Positions 9,336 to 17,234 of a stretch of DNA of 32,486 nt are shown piece after piece; positions within the stretch are counted from its first letter, which is position 1; each line of letters opens with the position of its first letter. The notes under the pieces were generated by a model that was not told the origin of the DNA, made no database searches, and saw nothing but the letters and a program-made list of their open reading frames with translations. The stretch is taken from NCBI GenBank assembly GCA_903970555.1, contig CAJCJD010000124.1, positions 1-32,486 on the forward strand, in the 5' to 3' direction. The translations under genes and the position numbers were made by a program. Origin of the DNA: Vulcanimicrobiota bacterium. Lineage in GTDB: Bacteria; Pseudomonadota; Gammaproteobacteria; Xanthomonadales; Rhodanobacteraceae.

Positions 9336-10360
9336 GGCGTGGGAGTGCCGTTTCGCACTAATCCCGCCTCGCGCAAGGCATGCCACGCGCCGACAGGAAT
9401 ATTGGCTTGCATGCGTGCCGCGGCGCTATCGACCTCGGCGGTGGAGCGCAAGCCACAAACCACGCTCAGCACGGCCGGATGCGCCAACGGAAATTGCAAC
9501 GCTGCCGCGCCGACCTCGGTGTGAGACTTGCCGAGGATCTCGTAGAAGCGTCGGGCTCTTTCGACAATGGCGTCGCTAGCGGGAGCGTAGTTGTAGAAGC
9601 TCCCCGGTGCGTCTGTGCCACTCAGCAGCCCCGAGTTGTAGGGGCCTGCGGCAAGGATACCCACGCCGAGCGCTTGCGCCTGCGCCATCACGCCTTCACT
9701 GCGTTCTTGCTCAAACAGTGTATAGCGCCCAGCCAACATGATGACGTCCAGCGGGAACCGTGGCATGACTTCGAGGCATACCGCCTCTTCGTTGACGCCG
9801 ATCCCGATCGCATCGCACACGCCTTGTGCGCGTAGTTCCGCCATCGTAGGCAACGCTTCATCCAGCGCCTGACGCAACACGGCGGCATGATTTGCAGCGT
9901 GAGTCTCGACACCGATGTCGTGTAGCAACAGGACATCGATTCGATCGGTTCGCAACCGGCTGAGGCTGGCCTCGACCGAGCGCAGGATGCCGTCCCGGCT
10001 GTAATCGAAATACGCGCGTCGTCCGTCGACGATGAAGCCATCGCCGTGATGGGTCTGGCGATGATCCGTTTCGATCACCCGGCCAACCTTGGTCGATAGC
10101 GTGTAGCTATTGCGGGCGAGGCCGCTTAGCGCGTTGCCTAGCCGGCTCTCGCTCAAGCCATAGCCGTAATAGGGTGCGGTGTCGAAGTGTTGTATGCCTC
10201 GTTGCCAGGCACGCGCGATGGCCGCGGCGGCTTCATCCTCGTTGACGGATTCGTAGAGGTTGCCGATCGGAGCGCCGCCGAATGACAAAGGCGAACGTAG
10301 CCAGGCGACCCGCTGGTCTCTCGCGGCGTCTGGATCTGGCCTGGTTGTCACTTGCGTCAT
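9332..10360 (-). CDS. Aldo-keto reductase, probable NAD(P)-dependent L-fucose dehydrogenase
   Basis: Predicted to oxidise L-fucose to L-fuconolactone, the first step of the pathway. The 342-residue aldo-keto reductase has the catalytic tetrad Asp60 and Tyr65 (FDTAPYYGYG), Lys91 (STKVGR) and His147 (LLLHDIG). These motifs and its length match the D-threo-aldose 1-dehydrogenase / L-fucose dehydrogenase branch. The long insert at about residues 97-120 (TDHRQTHHGDGF and onward) also occurs in that branch. ATG at 10360 has GAGG upstream. It is the first gene of the six-gene fucose operon and is divergent from the first kinase gene, sharing a 335-base intergenic region with it. Confidence 0.87.
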   Translation of the reverse strand: MTQVTTRPDPDAARDQRVAWLRSPLSFGGAPIGNLYESVNEDEAAAAIARAWQRGIQHFDTAPYYGYGLSESRLGNALSGLARNSYTLSTKVGRVIETDHRQTHHGDGFIVDGRRAYFDYSRDGILRSVEASLSRLRTDRIDVLLLHDIGVETHAANHAAVLRQALDEALPTMAELRAQGVCDAIGIGVNEEAVCLEVMPRFPLDVIMLAGRYTLFEQERSEGVMAQAQALGVGILAAGPYNSGLLSGTDAPGSFYNYAPASDAIVERARRFYEILGKSHTEVGAAALQFPLAHPAVLSVVCGLRSTAEVDSAAARMQANIPVGAWHALREAGLVRNGTPTP

Positions 10361-10695
10361 TCCAACCTCACCGTCGCTCGGAGAACCGCCTGGAAAGGAG
10401 GTTTCCCGCTATTCGCCTCGACTCGTCCGTGCATGATCGCGCATCCAGTCGCCTGTGTACATATAAACACTAAATTTACAGGTGTTCGCAATAGGCGGCC
10501 ATGGAGCCCGAAAAAAATGGTTGCAATTCGGTTTGCCACGATCTAAAACATATATGAATTGATGTTTCGCTAATGAATGCGGCTTGGGCCCGGCGGCTCA
10601 AGGCAGTTTGGTTCGCAGTAGGCAGGGGTCGCGCAGATGCCGTTTCCGAAGGAAAAGTCTGGCAAATCCTGCATCCTAAAGCGGGATTCTGCGTT
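10361..10695. promoter_or_regulatory. Divergent fucose-operon / kinase-1 control region, with sequence blocks repeated upstream of kinase 2
   Basis: This intergenic stretch must drive the leftward fucose operon and the rightward kinase-1 transcript. Two blocks recur upstream of kinase 2. The first, 10454-10492, has the core ATTTACA-N-GTG and TGTGTA near its start. The second, 10520-10547, matches 23 of 28 bases with 17365-17392. The second block contains a sigma-70-like promoter: TTGCAA (10521-10526), 17 bases, TAAAAC (10544-10549). A half-dyad TATGAAT lies at 10553-10559. The arms CCTGT (10452-10456) and ACAGG (10478-10482) form an imperfect palindrome. Its arms also face the fucose operon, so one regulator could serve both directions (inference). 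Confidence 0.6.
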
Positions 10696-10699
10696 GTGA
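10637..10699 (+). CDS. Short leader ORF (20 codons) ahead of kinase 1
   Basis: A 20-residue reading frame (MPFPKEKSGKSCILKRDSAL) starts at ATG 10637, with AGGGG nine bases upstream. It ends at TGA 10697-10699, which overlaps a GTG in the kinase frame (GTGA). A similar arrangement exists before kinase 2. The peptide has no recognisable family. It may be a translational-coupling leader or chance; the repeat of the layout makes the first reading worth considering. Confidence 0.35.
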   Translation: MPFPKEKSGKSCILKRDSAL

Positions 10700-11823
10700 C
10701 TGAGATGACGACATCCTCGTCCTCAGGTCCGCTTGGCGATGTCCAGACGGCCTTGGCCGTTACCCATGCAGGCATATCCGTCACCGCCAGCAAGGTTGGA
10801 TTTCTTGCCGCGGATGTCGGCGGTACCCACGCACGCCTCGCGCTCATTGCGCCGGCAGCCAATGGGGGCAGGCCAGAGATCGTTGCCTATCGTACGTATC
10901 GTTGTAGCGATCATCCTCATTTGGAAGATATTGTTCGCTGCTTCAACCAGGAGCTAGGCGCGCAGCCGCGCGAATTGGTGCTTGCGTGCGCCGGTTACAT
11001 GCATGCGGGTTCCGTCATCAGCAAGAACCTCGCGTGGCCTGTCATGCCTCAGGCAATGAAGGATGCGTTGGGCCTCGAGAGCGTCAAGTTACTCAATGAC
11101 CTTGAGGCACTCGCCTATGCCGTAGGAAGCATCGATTCCGACCAGGCAACGACGCTTAAGGCACCTCTGGTATCTACGCCAGAAAACGGCCCCATTGTCG
11201 TTGTCGGCCCGGGTACCGGACTTGGGGCGGCCGTATGGTTTCCTGGTATGCCGTCGCGCGTGCTGACGACGGAGGCGGGTCACACGCAACTCGCCGCCCG
11301 CGTCGGCATCGAGCTGCAGGTGCTCGCGCAGTTGGCCCAAGCCGACAGTCATGTCTCCTACGAAACGGTGCTATCAGGCCCAGGCTTGCATCGTCTTTAT
11401 GTTGCTTTGTGTGCCATACGCGATCGCTATCCATCGCTCGGCGAACCTGCCGCGATTACTTCCGCAGCACTCGTGGGTGATGACGACGTTGCACGCGAGG
11501 CACTCAACTTGTTTTGTGGTTGGCTTGGATCCTTTGCCGCGGACCTGGCCATGCTCTACGGCGCCACGGGCGGCATCTTTTTGGCCGGAGGATTTCTTGC
11601 GGACATGGTCGACTTCATGCAGCGGAGTCCTTTGGTCGAGCGGTTTCTCGACAAAGGCGTGATGCGTCCGTTTCTGCAAAAGGTACCCATTCGCGTGATG
11701 GGCCATGATCGGCATGGGGTCATCGGCGCCGCCAGTTGGCATCTCGACAATGCCGTCAATACGGGCGCTCCGTGGGGACGTAAACGCGAAGCCCGTTCGC
11801 TCGGCTTGAATGCCGAGATCTAG
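10696..11823 (+). CDS. glk: Glk-family (glucokinase-type) sugar kinase, copy 1
   Basis: ATP-dependent sugar kinase of the bacterial glucokinase family; the substrate may be glucose or N-acetylglucosamine. The 375-residue reading contains the phosphate-binding FLAADVGGTHARLAL (residues 37-50), the sugar-binding LLNDLEALAYA with catalytic Asp135, the ATP motif VVVGPGTGLGAA (168-179), TEAGHTQLAAR with Glu193 and His196, and a C-terminal FLAGGFLADM. The start is uncertain. GTG 10696 overlaps the leader stop and has a weak GCGGGA nine bases before it. ATG 10705 is an alternative. The open frame back to ATG 10573 reads like non-coding sequence. Glk-family proteins act as GlcNAc kinases (NagK-II) in Shewanella and Xanthomonas GlcNAc regulons, which would suit the GH18 and GH20 genes here. 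It is clearly paralogous to the kinase at 17576. Confidence 0.88.
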   Translation: MTEMTTSSSSGPLGDVQTALAVTHAGISVTASKVGFLAADVGGTHARLALIAPAANGGRPEIVAYRTYRCSDHPHLEDIVRCFNQELGAQPRELVLACAGYMHAGSVISKNLAWPVMPQAMKDALGLESVKLLNDLEALAYAVGSIDSDQATTLKAPLVSTPENGPIVVVGPGTGLGAAVWFPGMPSRVLTTEAGHTQLAARVGIELQVLAQLAQADSHVSYETVLSGPGLHRLYVALCAIRDRYPSLGEPAAITSAALVGDDDVAREALNLFCGWLGSFAADLAMLYGATGGIFLAGGFLADMVDFMQRSPLVERFLDKGVMRPFLQKVPIRVMGHDRHGVIGAASWHLDNAVNTGAPWGRKREARSLGLNAEI

Positions 11824-11834
11824 TTTCCCTCGCT

Positions 11835-11881
11835 GATCGCGGCCACACAGCTCCCTCTGTTGGCCGCGATCGGCTTTTTTT
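11835..11881 (+). terminator. Rho-independent terminator after kinase 1
   Basis: GATCGCGGCCA (11835-11845) pairs perfectly with TGGCCGCGATC (11861-11871). The stem extends inward by ACAG/CTGT after one unpaired base, and seven T residues follow at 11875-11881. This is a textbook intrinsic terminator placed between the kinase and the fucosidase of the same-strand cluster. It should lower or uncouple expression of the downstream hydrolases. Confidence 0.88.
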
Positions 11882-11920
11882 ATGTAATGAATATTTCATA
11901 TGGCTAAGGGGATTGAGACC
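11882..11920 (+). promoter_or_regulatory. Short gap with ATGAA-TTCAT dyad before the GH29 gene
   Basis: After the terminator only 39 bases remain before the fucosidase start. They hold the dyad ATGAA-TAT-TTCAT at 11887-11899, then AAGGGG as ribosome-binding site. The dyad resembles the longer TATGAAT/ATTCATA repeat at 17421-17439 and may be an operator. No confident promoter is visible, so the hydrolase genes may depend on read-through. Confidence 0.35.
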
Positions 11921-13537
11921 ATGAAACGACTTCTCATCACCGTTGGTCTGTTTGCCGCATACGCCGCACTTGCCGATGTCGCGGTGGCGCAATCATCGAC
12001 CGCCGCTACTGCGAAGACGCTTTCGCCCCACGATGCCGATATGGCCTGGCAGAAGGCTTCCGCGAAGTTCGCGCCTGAGCGATACGCTATTCTGTCGCGC
12101 GTCGCCAGCAACATGGATAACGGTCCTTTTCGCGCCGACTGGGTTTCCCTGCAGAACTACCGCTCGCCCGCGTGGTACGACGATGCAAAATTCGGCATCT
12201 TCATTCACTGGGGCGTGTATTCGGTTCCGGCATTTGGTAGCGAGTGGTATCCCCGATTGATGTATCAACAAGGTTCGGCGGAGTTTGCCCATCATGTGGC
12301 GACTTACGGTCCGCAATCGAAGTTTGGATACAAGGACTTCATTCCGCTATTCAAGGCCGAGCATTTCGACGCGCAAGCCTGGGCAAAATTATTTCGAGAA
12401 GCGGGGGCGCGTTACGTCGTGCCCGTAGCAGAACATCACGATGGCTTTGCGATGTACGACTCGCAACTGTCGGAATGGACCGCAGTGAAGATGGGCCCGC
12501 ATAAGGACATTATCGGATTATTAGCCAAAGCTGCGCGTGCCCAGGGTCTTCGTTTCGGCCTGTCTTCGCATCGTGCCGAGCATGATTGGTTCTTCGATGG
12601 TGGCCGACAGTTCGACTCTGACGTCAACGATCCGCGATATGCAGGGCTCTATGGCCCCGCCGAAGCGCATCTCTCGAAGGATGATCAAAACCTCGCCGAT
12701 GACTGGACTTACGTTTCACAGGCGTGGCTGGATGACTGGCTCGCACGGACCGCCGAGCTGATCGACGACTACCACCCCGATTTGATCTATTTCGATTGGT
12801 GGATAGGCCACCCCACGTTCCGCAACACCTTGCCGAAGATGCTGGCGTACTACTACAACGACGGTGCGCGCCGCGACGGTGTGGTGGTCAACTACAAGCT
12901 CGGCGATTTTCCGGAGGGTGCAGGTACTCTCGATATTGAGCGTGGCCAGCTGACGGGAATTCATCCAACCCATTGGCAGACTGATACGTCTATCAGCGAC
13001 AAGTCATGGGGTTATGTCGAGAACGATACGTATAAATCGCCAAGAGAGCTTATCCATCTCCTGGTGGACGTTGTCAGCAAGAACGGCAACCTTATGCTCA
13101 ATATCGGACCACGCGCAGATGGCACCATTCCCGACGGCGCGCGCGATGTGTTGTTGGCGATCGGCAAATGGCTGAGCGCAAATGGCGACGCCATCTATGG
13201 CACTAAGCCATGGCGCGTATTCGGTGAAGGCCCAACCGAAGTGGTAGGCGGCTCATTCCAGGACACCAAAACCCAGCGATATACCGCGCAGGATTTTCGT
13301 TTCACCACCAAGCCCGGCGTGCTTTATGCGACCGAGATGGATTGGCCTAAGGATGGAGCGGTAGTCATTCACTCGATCAAGCCGGGCGACCACGTGCGCG
13401 GCGTCAATCTGGTGGTTAATGGCCAGCCTGTGGCGTGGCAACAACAGCCTGATGGCTTACACCTGACGCTGCCTAAACAATCGGCAGGTGAATACGCTTT
13501 TGTCTATCGCATCGAATTATCTGAAGCGACGCGATAA
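11921..13537 (+). CDS. Secreted alpha-L-fucosidase, GH29, paralogue 2
   Basis: Predicted to release alpha-L-fucose in the periplasm or outside the cell. The 538-residue protein has a signal peptide (about residues 1-23, cleavage after AVA). The GH29 barrel includes WYDDAKFGIFIHWGVYSV (85-102), VAEHHDGFAMYDS (169-181), GLSSHRAEHDWF (213-224) and the probable nucleophile Asp292 in DLIYFDWWIG. A C-terminal beta-sandwich starts near residue 440. ATG at 11921 is preferred over the in-frame ATG at 11900, because AAGGGG precedes it and the signal peptide then starts with MKR. It lies 24 bases before the GH18 gene. Long near-identical stretches with the protein at 18667 show that the two are paralogues. 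Confidence 0.93.
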   Translation: MKRLLITVGLFAAYAALADVAVAQSSTAATAKTLSPHDADMAWQKASAKFAPERYAILSRVASNMDNGPFRADWVSLQNYRSPAWYDDAKFGIFIHWGVYSVPAFGSEWYPRLMYQQGSAEFAHHVATYGPQSKFGYKDFIPLFKAEHFDAQAWAKLFREAGARYVVPVAEHHDGFAMYDSQLSEWTAVKMGPHKDIIGLLAKAARAQGLRFGLSSHRAEHDWFFDGGRQFDSDVNDPRYAGLYGPAEAHLSKDDQNLADDWTYVSQAWLDDWLARTAELIDDYHPDLIYFDWWIGHPTFRNTLPKMLAYYYNDGARRDGVVVNYKLGDFPEGAGTLDIERGQLTGIHPTHWQTDTSISDKSWGYVENDTYKSPRELIHLLVDVVSKNGNLMLNIGPRADGTIPDGARDVLLAIGKWLSANGDAIYGTKPWRVFGEGPTEVVGGSFQDTKTQRYTAQDFRFTTKPGVLYATEMDWPKDGAVVIHSIKPGDHVRGVNLVVNGQPVAWQQQPDGLHLTLPKQSAGEYAFVYRIELSEATR

Positions 13538-13560
13538 GCACGAATTTTACGAGGATTTTC

Positions 13561-14610
13561 ATGAAACGATTTGTCGCGTTGTTGATCGCCATGTTTGTGT
13601 GTGGTGCCGCCTTTGCGAAACAGCCGGATGCGCTGTTTTACCTCATGGGTACGCCAAAGTCGGTCAATTCGTTTGTGGCCCATGTCGACAAGATCGGCGT
13701 ACTGGTGCCTACGTGGTACAGCGTCGATAACCAAGGGCTGGTCAATGGCGGCCCCAACCTTTACATACTGAACATCGCCAAAGAGCATCGCCTTCCCGTG
13801 ATGCCGATCATTTCCATGTCGGCCGGTCGCAAGGGCTTTCACGATCTGCTCTATGACGAAACTGCCAAGCAGCACATGATTGATTCGATGCTGCAGCAAG
13901 CGCAGGAACACGGCTACGCCGGCTTTCAATTCGACTTCGAAAGCATCTCCTGGACAGATCGAGACGCTTACACCTTGGTAGTCAAGCAGACCGCCGAAGC
14001 GCTGCATAAGCATGGTTTTAAGCTGTCGATTGCGGTGGTCCCGAACGCTCCTGGTCATGCAGGGGAGGGGCCGTTCTCGAAATGGATGTGGCAGTACTGG
14101 CGTGGCGCGTACGATCTAGCGGCATTTGGCAAGTACGCGGATCTGGTCTGCTTGATGACTTACGATCAGCACACACGCTGGACCACCCCGGGCCCCGTCG
14201 ATGGCATGCCATGGGTTATGGCGCAGCTGAAATACGCATTGACGATGGTGCCGAAGGAAAAACTCTCGCTGGGCATCGCACTGTATGGATACCACTGGTA
14301 TGCCGGCGATCCCGTGCGCGAGGATGGCACCGAGGCTTCCAACATCAAGGCCAACTACATTGATGCAGACGAATGGATGCCCTTGGTGCAGGAGCAGCAC
14401 GCAAACGTGCAGTGGGACCCGGTGGAGCACGAATCCTGGTTTTACTTCTATCGCGACGATATGCGCGAATGGGTGTTCATACCCGACGCGCACAGTTTCC
14501 GTGATCGCTATGCACTGATTGATCAGTATGGCCTGGAAGGTTTTTGCGCCTGGGTGTTGGGTTCTGAAGATCCCAAAGTTTGGGATGAGTTGCCGATCGT
14601 GCAGCGCTGA
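13561..14610 (+). CDS. Secreted GH18-type glycoside hydrolase
   Basis: A GH18-fold hydrolase predicted to cut GlcNAc-containing chains (chitinase or endo-beta-N-acetylglucosaminidase type). The 349-residue protein has a signal peptide (residues 1-19, cleavage after AFA). The catalytic strand is GYAGFQFDFESIS, where Asp125 and the proton donor Glu127 stand for the family DxDxE motif; the first Asp is replaced, since the sequence reads Gln123-Phe-Asp-Phe-Glu. Further family features are VCLMTYDQH near residue 197, LGIALYGYHWY near 237 and a late GFCAWVLGSEDP. No carbohydrate-binding module is visible. The start has GAGGA six bases upstream. Its TGA overlaps the ATG of the GH3 gene by one base. 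Substrate is uncertain; lysozyme-like or SpoIVFH-like GH18 proteins are alternatives. Confidence 0.83.
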   Translation: MKRFVALLIAMFVCGAAFAKQPDALFYLMGTPKSVNSFVAHVDKIGVLVPTWYSVDNQGLVNGGPNLYILNIAKEHRLPVMPIISMSAGRKGFHDLLYDETAKQHMIDSMLQQAQEHGYAGFQFDFESISWTDRDAYTLVVKQTAEALHKHGFKLSIAVVPNAPGHAGEGPFSKWMWQYWRGAYDLAAFGKYADLVCLMTYDQHTRWTTPGPVDGMPWVMAQLKYALTMVPKEKLSLGIALYGYHWYAGDPVREDGTEASNIKANYIDADEWMPLVQEQHANVQWDPVEHESWFYFYRDDMREWVFIPDAHSFRDRYALIDQYGLEGFCAWVLGSEDPKVWDELPIVQR

Positions 14611-17234
14611 TGAAAGCTTCCCGCACCACCGTAATCTTGAGTTGCCTGCTGCTTGGCATTGGTGGTGGTGCGGCCCCTTGCGTACATGCGCTTCCTGCCA
14701 CCACGGATGATCATGCGCAAGTCGCCGCGCTGGTGGCGAAGATGACGCTGGCGGAAAAAGTCTCACAGACGCAAAGTGATGCGCCTTCCATACCGAGGCT
14801 TGGTGTCGCCGCCTACGATTGGTGGAGCGAGGGCTTGCATGGCATCGCTCGTAATGGCTATGCCACCGTATTTCCGCAGGCGATTGGTTTGGCGGCAAGT
14901 TGGGACCCAAACCTGCTGGGTCAGGTCGGCACCACGGTTTCGATCGAGGCTCGAGCCAAATTCAATGCGGTAGGTGCGGGTCACGATCACGTTCGCTATC
15001 AGGGCCTGACCATCTGGTCGCCTAACATCAATATTTTTCGCGATCCACGCTGGGGAAGGGGACAGGAGACTTACGGCGAAGATCCCTACCTGACTGGTCA
15101 GCTCGCCGTGGGTTTTATCCGCGGCATTCAGGGCGATGATGCGGACCATCCTCGTGCGATCGCCACGCCTAAACACCTTGTCGTGCACAGCGGACCGGAA
15201 TCGGGGCGACACGGTTTCGATGTCGATGTGTCTCCCTACGATTTTGAGGCGACCTATACGCCGGCTTTCCGTGCCGCCATCACGGAAGGGCATGCCGCTT
15301 CCGTCATGTGTGCTTACAACGCCCTGCACGGCACGCCAGTGTGCGCCGACGATGCGCTGTTGAGCACACTGCTTCGTCATGACTGGAGCTTCAAAGGGTT
15401 TGTTGTCTCTGACTGCGACGCGGTCGACGACATGACAAAGTTCCATTATTTCAAACCCGACAATGCCCGGTCCTCCGCCGCCTCTATCCAGGCCGGCACG
15501 GATCTCGATTGTGGCTCCGCGTATGCCGATCTGCTTGATGCCGTGCATAAGGGCTATGTCAAAGAGTCGGTCATCGACACGGCGCTCACGCGCTTGTTTG
15601 CAACGCGTCATCGACTCGGTGAATGGGGTGCCAAGGGTGGCGATCCATACACGAACATCGGCATCGACCAAGTGGACAGCTCGGCGCATCGCCAGCTCGC
15701 CCTGCAGGCGGCCCTGGAATCGATGGTGCTGCTGAAGAATGCGCACGGCACGTTGCCATTCCACGAGGGCATGCGTCTGGCAGTGATCGGGCCCAATGCC
15801 GATACGCTGGAAACACTCGAAGCCAACTACCACGGCACTTCTCGTGCCCCGATAACGCCCTTGCAGGGTTTGCGACAGCACTTCGGCGCGCAGTACATCA
15901 GTTACGCGCAAGGATCTCCGATTGCCGAGGGCGTGCCGGTACCGATTCCTGAAACGGCGTTGCGCACGGGGATGCACGGGGATGCTGGTTTGCTCGGCGA
16001 GTACTTCGACCATCCTGATTTCAGCGGTGCACCGCGATTGACCCGCACCGATCGCGTCATCGATTTCGATTGGGATCACGTCACGCCGATGGATGACATC
16101 CGAAGTGGCCGATATGCCGTGCGCTGGAGCGGAGAGCTGATTCCACCCGGCTCCGGTGATTACACGCTGGCAGTCCATGTCGATCGTTGCTTCGATTGTG
16201 CAGGGCACGATGCGGTGCGTTTGTTTATGGATGGTCAGCCGGTGATCGACGACAGCGGCGACGGCAAGCACATGCAGGTGACGCTGCATTTTGCCGATTT
16301 GCGCGCTCATGCGATCCGACTCGAATTCATTCACAGCGGACAAGATCAAGGTGTACGCCTGCAATGGCTCGCACCTGCTCAAGCGCAATTGGCAGAAGCG
16401 AAGGCTGCTGCGCAACGTGCTGATGTTGTAGTTGCATTCGTCGGGCTATCACCGGATGTCGAAGGCGAAGAACTGAAGATCGATGTCCCAGGTTTCAACG
16501 GCGGCGACCGCACGGACATCGCCCTGCCGGTACTGCAGCGAAATCTTCTCGAGCAGGTTGCAGCTAGCGGCAAGCCTTTGGTGGTGGTGCTGATGTCAGG
16601 TAGCGCGGTAGCGCTGAATTGGGCGCAAGTGCACGCCGATGCGATTCTCGTCGCTTGGTACCCGGGTGAACTGGGTGGCAGCGCAGTGGCCCAGACATTG
16701 GCGGGTGACTACAACCCGAGTGGCCGCCTGCCTGTGACCTTCTATCGCTCAACCAATGATCTGCCGCCCTTTGTCAGCTATGCCATGCAAGGACGCACTT
16801 ACCGCTATTTCACCGGTACACCGCTTTATCCTTTTGGTTATGGCCTGAGCTACACGCACTTTGCGTATAGCGAAGTCGCCGTGTCAGCCGGGGAACTTAA
16901 GGCGGGGGAGTCGCTGACCGTAAGTGCAAACGTGCGCAATGACGGTAGCCGCGCTGGCGACGAAGTGGTGCAGGTCTACCTGGACGCTCCCGCTTCGGCG
17001 CTAACGCCTCGTCACGCCTTAGTGGGGTTTCGTCGCGTGCATCTCGCTGCCGGAGAAAGTCAGCGCGTGAGCTTTGAACTCAAGCCACGCCAGCTCAGCA
17101 GTGTCGATGTGAATGGTGACCGCGCCGTGGAGGCTGGTCGCTACCGCCTGTTTGTCGGCGGCGGTCAACCAGGTGATGGCGAGGGGGTTGCGGCTGCGTT
17201 CGTCATTGCGGGGCGTGAGGCACTCCCACGTTGA
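14610..17234 (+). CDS. Secreted GH3 beta-glycosidase with inserted PA14 domain
   Basis: Removes a terminal beta-linked sugar; beta-xylosidase or beta-glucosidase activity is likely. The 874-residue protein starts with a signal peptide (about residues 1-27). The GH3 N-terminal barrel spans about 40-330, with SPNINIFRDPRWGRGQETYG at 137-156, the Lys188-His189 pair and the nucleophile Asp268 in GFVVSDCDAVDD. The GH3 C-terminal domain begins near 355 and is interrupted at about 455-590 by a PA14 domain (GLLGEYF to VRLQWLAPA). A fibronectin-III-like domain closes the protein. The WWSEGLHGIA and SDCDAV motifs resemble plant-type xylosidases; X. campestris uses a GH3 enzyme (NixI) to remove beta-1,2-xylose from plant N-glycans. 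The ATG overlaps the GH18 stop. Confidence 0.92.
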   Translation: MKASRTTVILSCLLLGIGGGAAPCVHALPATTDDHAQVAALVAKMTLAEKVSQTQSDAPSIPRLGVAAYDWWSEGLHGIARNGYATVFPQAIGLAASWDPNLLGQVGTTVSIEARAKFNAVGAGHDHVRYQGLTIWSPNINIFRDPRWGRGQETYGEDPYLTGQLAVGFIRGIQGDDADHPRAIATPKHLVVHSGPESGRHGFDVDVSPYDFEATYTPAFRAAITEGHAASVMCAYNALHGTPVCADDALLSTLLRHDWSFKGFVVSDCDAVDDMTKFHYFKPDNARSSAASIQAGTDLDCGSAYADLLDAVHKGYVKESVIDTALTRLFATRHRLGEWGAKGGDPYTNIGIDQVDSSAHRQLALQAALESMVLLKNAHGTLPFHEGMRLAVIGPNADTLETLEANYHGTSRAPITPLQGLRQHFGAQYISYAQGSPIAEGVPVPIPETALRTGMHGDAGLLGEYFDHPDFSGAPRLTRTDRVIDFDWDHVTPMDDIRSGRYAVRWSGELIPPGSGDYTLAVHVDRCFDCAGHDAVRLFMDGQPVIDDSGDGKHMQVTLHFADLRAHAIRLEFIHSGQDQGVRLQWLAPAQAQLAEAKAAAQRADVVVAFVGLSPDVEGEELKIDVPGFNGGDRTDIALPVLQRNLLEQVAASGKPLVVVLMSGSAVALNWAQVHADAILVAWYPGELGGSAVAQTLAGDYNPSGRLPVTFYRSTNDLPPFVSYAMQGRTYRYFTGTPLYPFGYGLSYTHFAYSEVAVSAGELKAGESLTVSANVRNDGSRAGDEVVQVYLDAPASALTPRHALVGFRRVHLAAGESQRVSFELKPRQLSSVDVNGDRAVEAGRYRLFVGGGQPGDGEGVAAAFVIAGREALPR

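Noticed and set aside
10573-10695. Longer N-terminus for kinase 1 from ATG 10573
   Set aside because: The added residues resemble no kinase and include a likely promoter transcript leader; no ribosome-binding site precedes the ATG.
14763-16415. 550-codon open frame on the minus strand
   Set aside because: It is antisense to the GH3 gene, whose domains and catalytic residues are clear. Its translation shows no domain and it arises from codon bias in GC-rich DNA.
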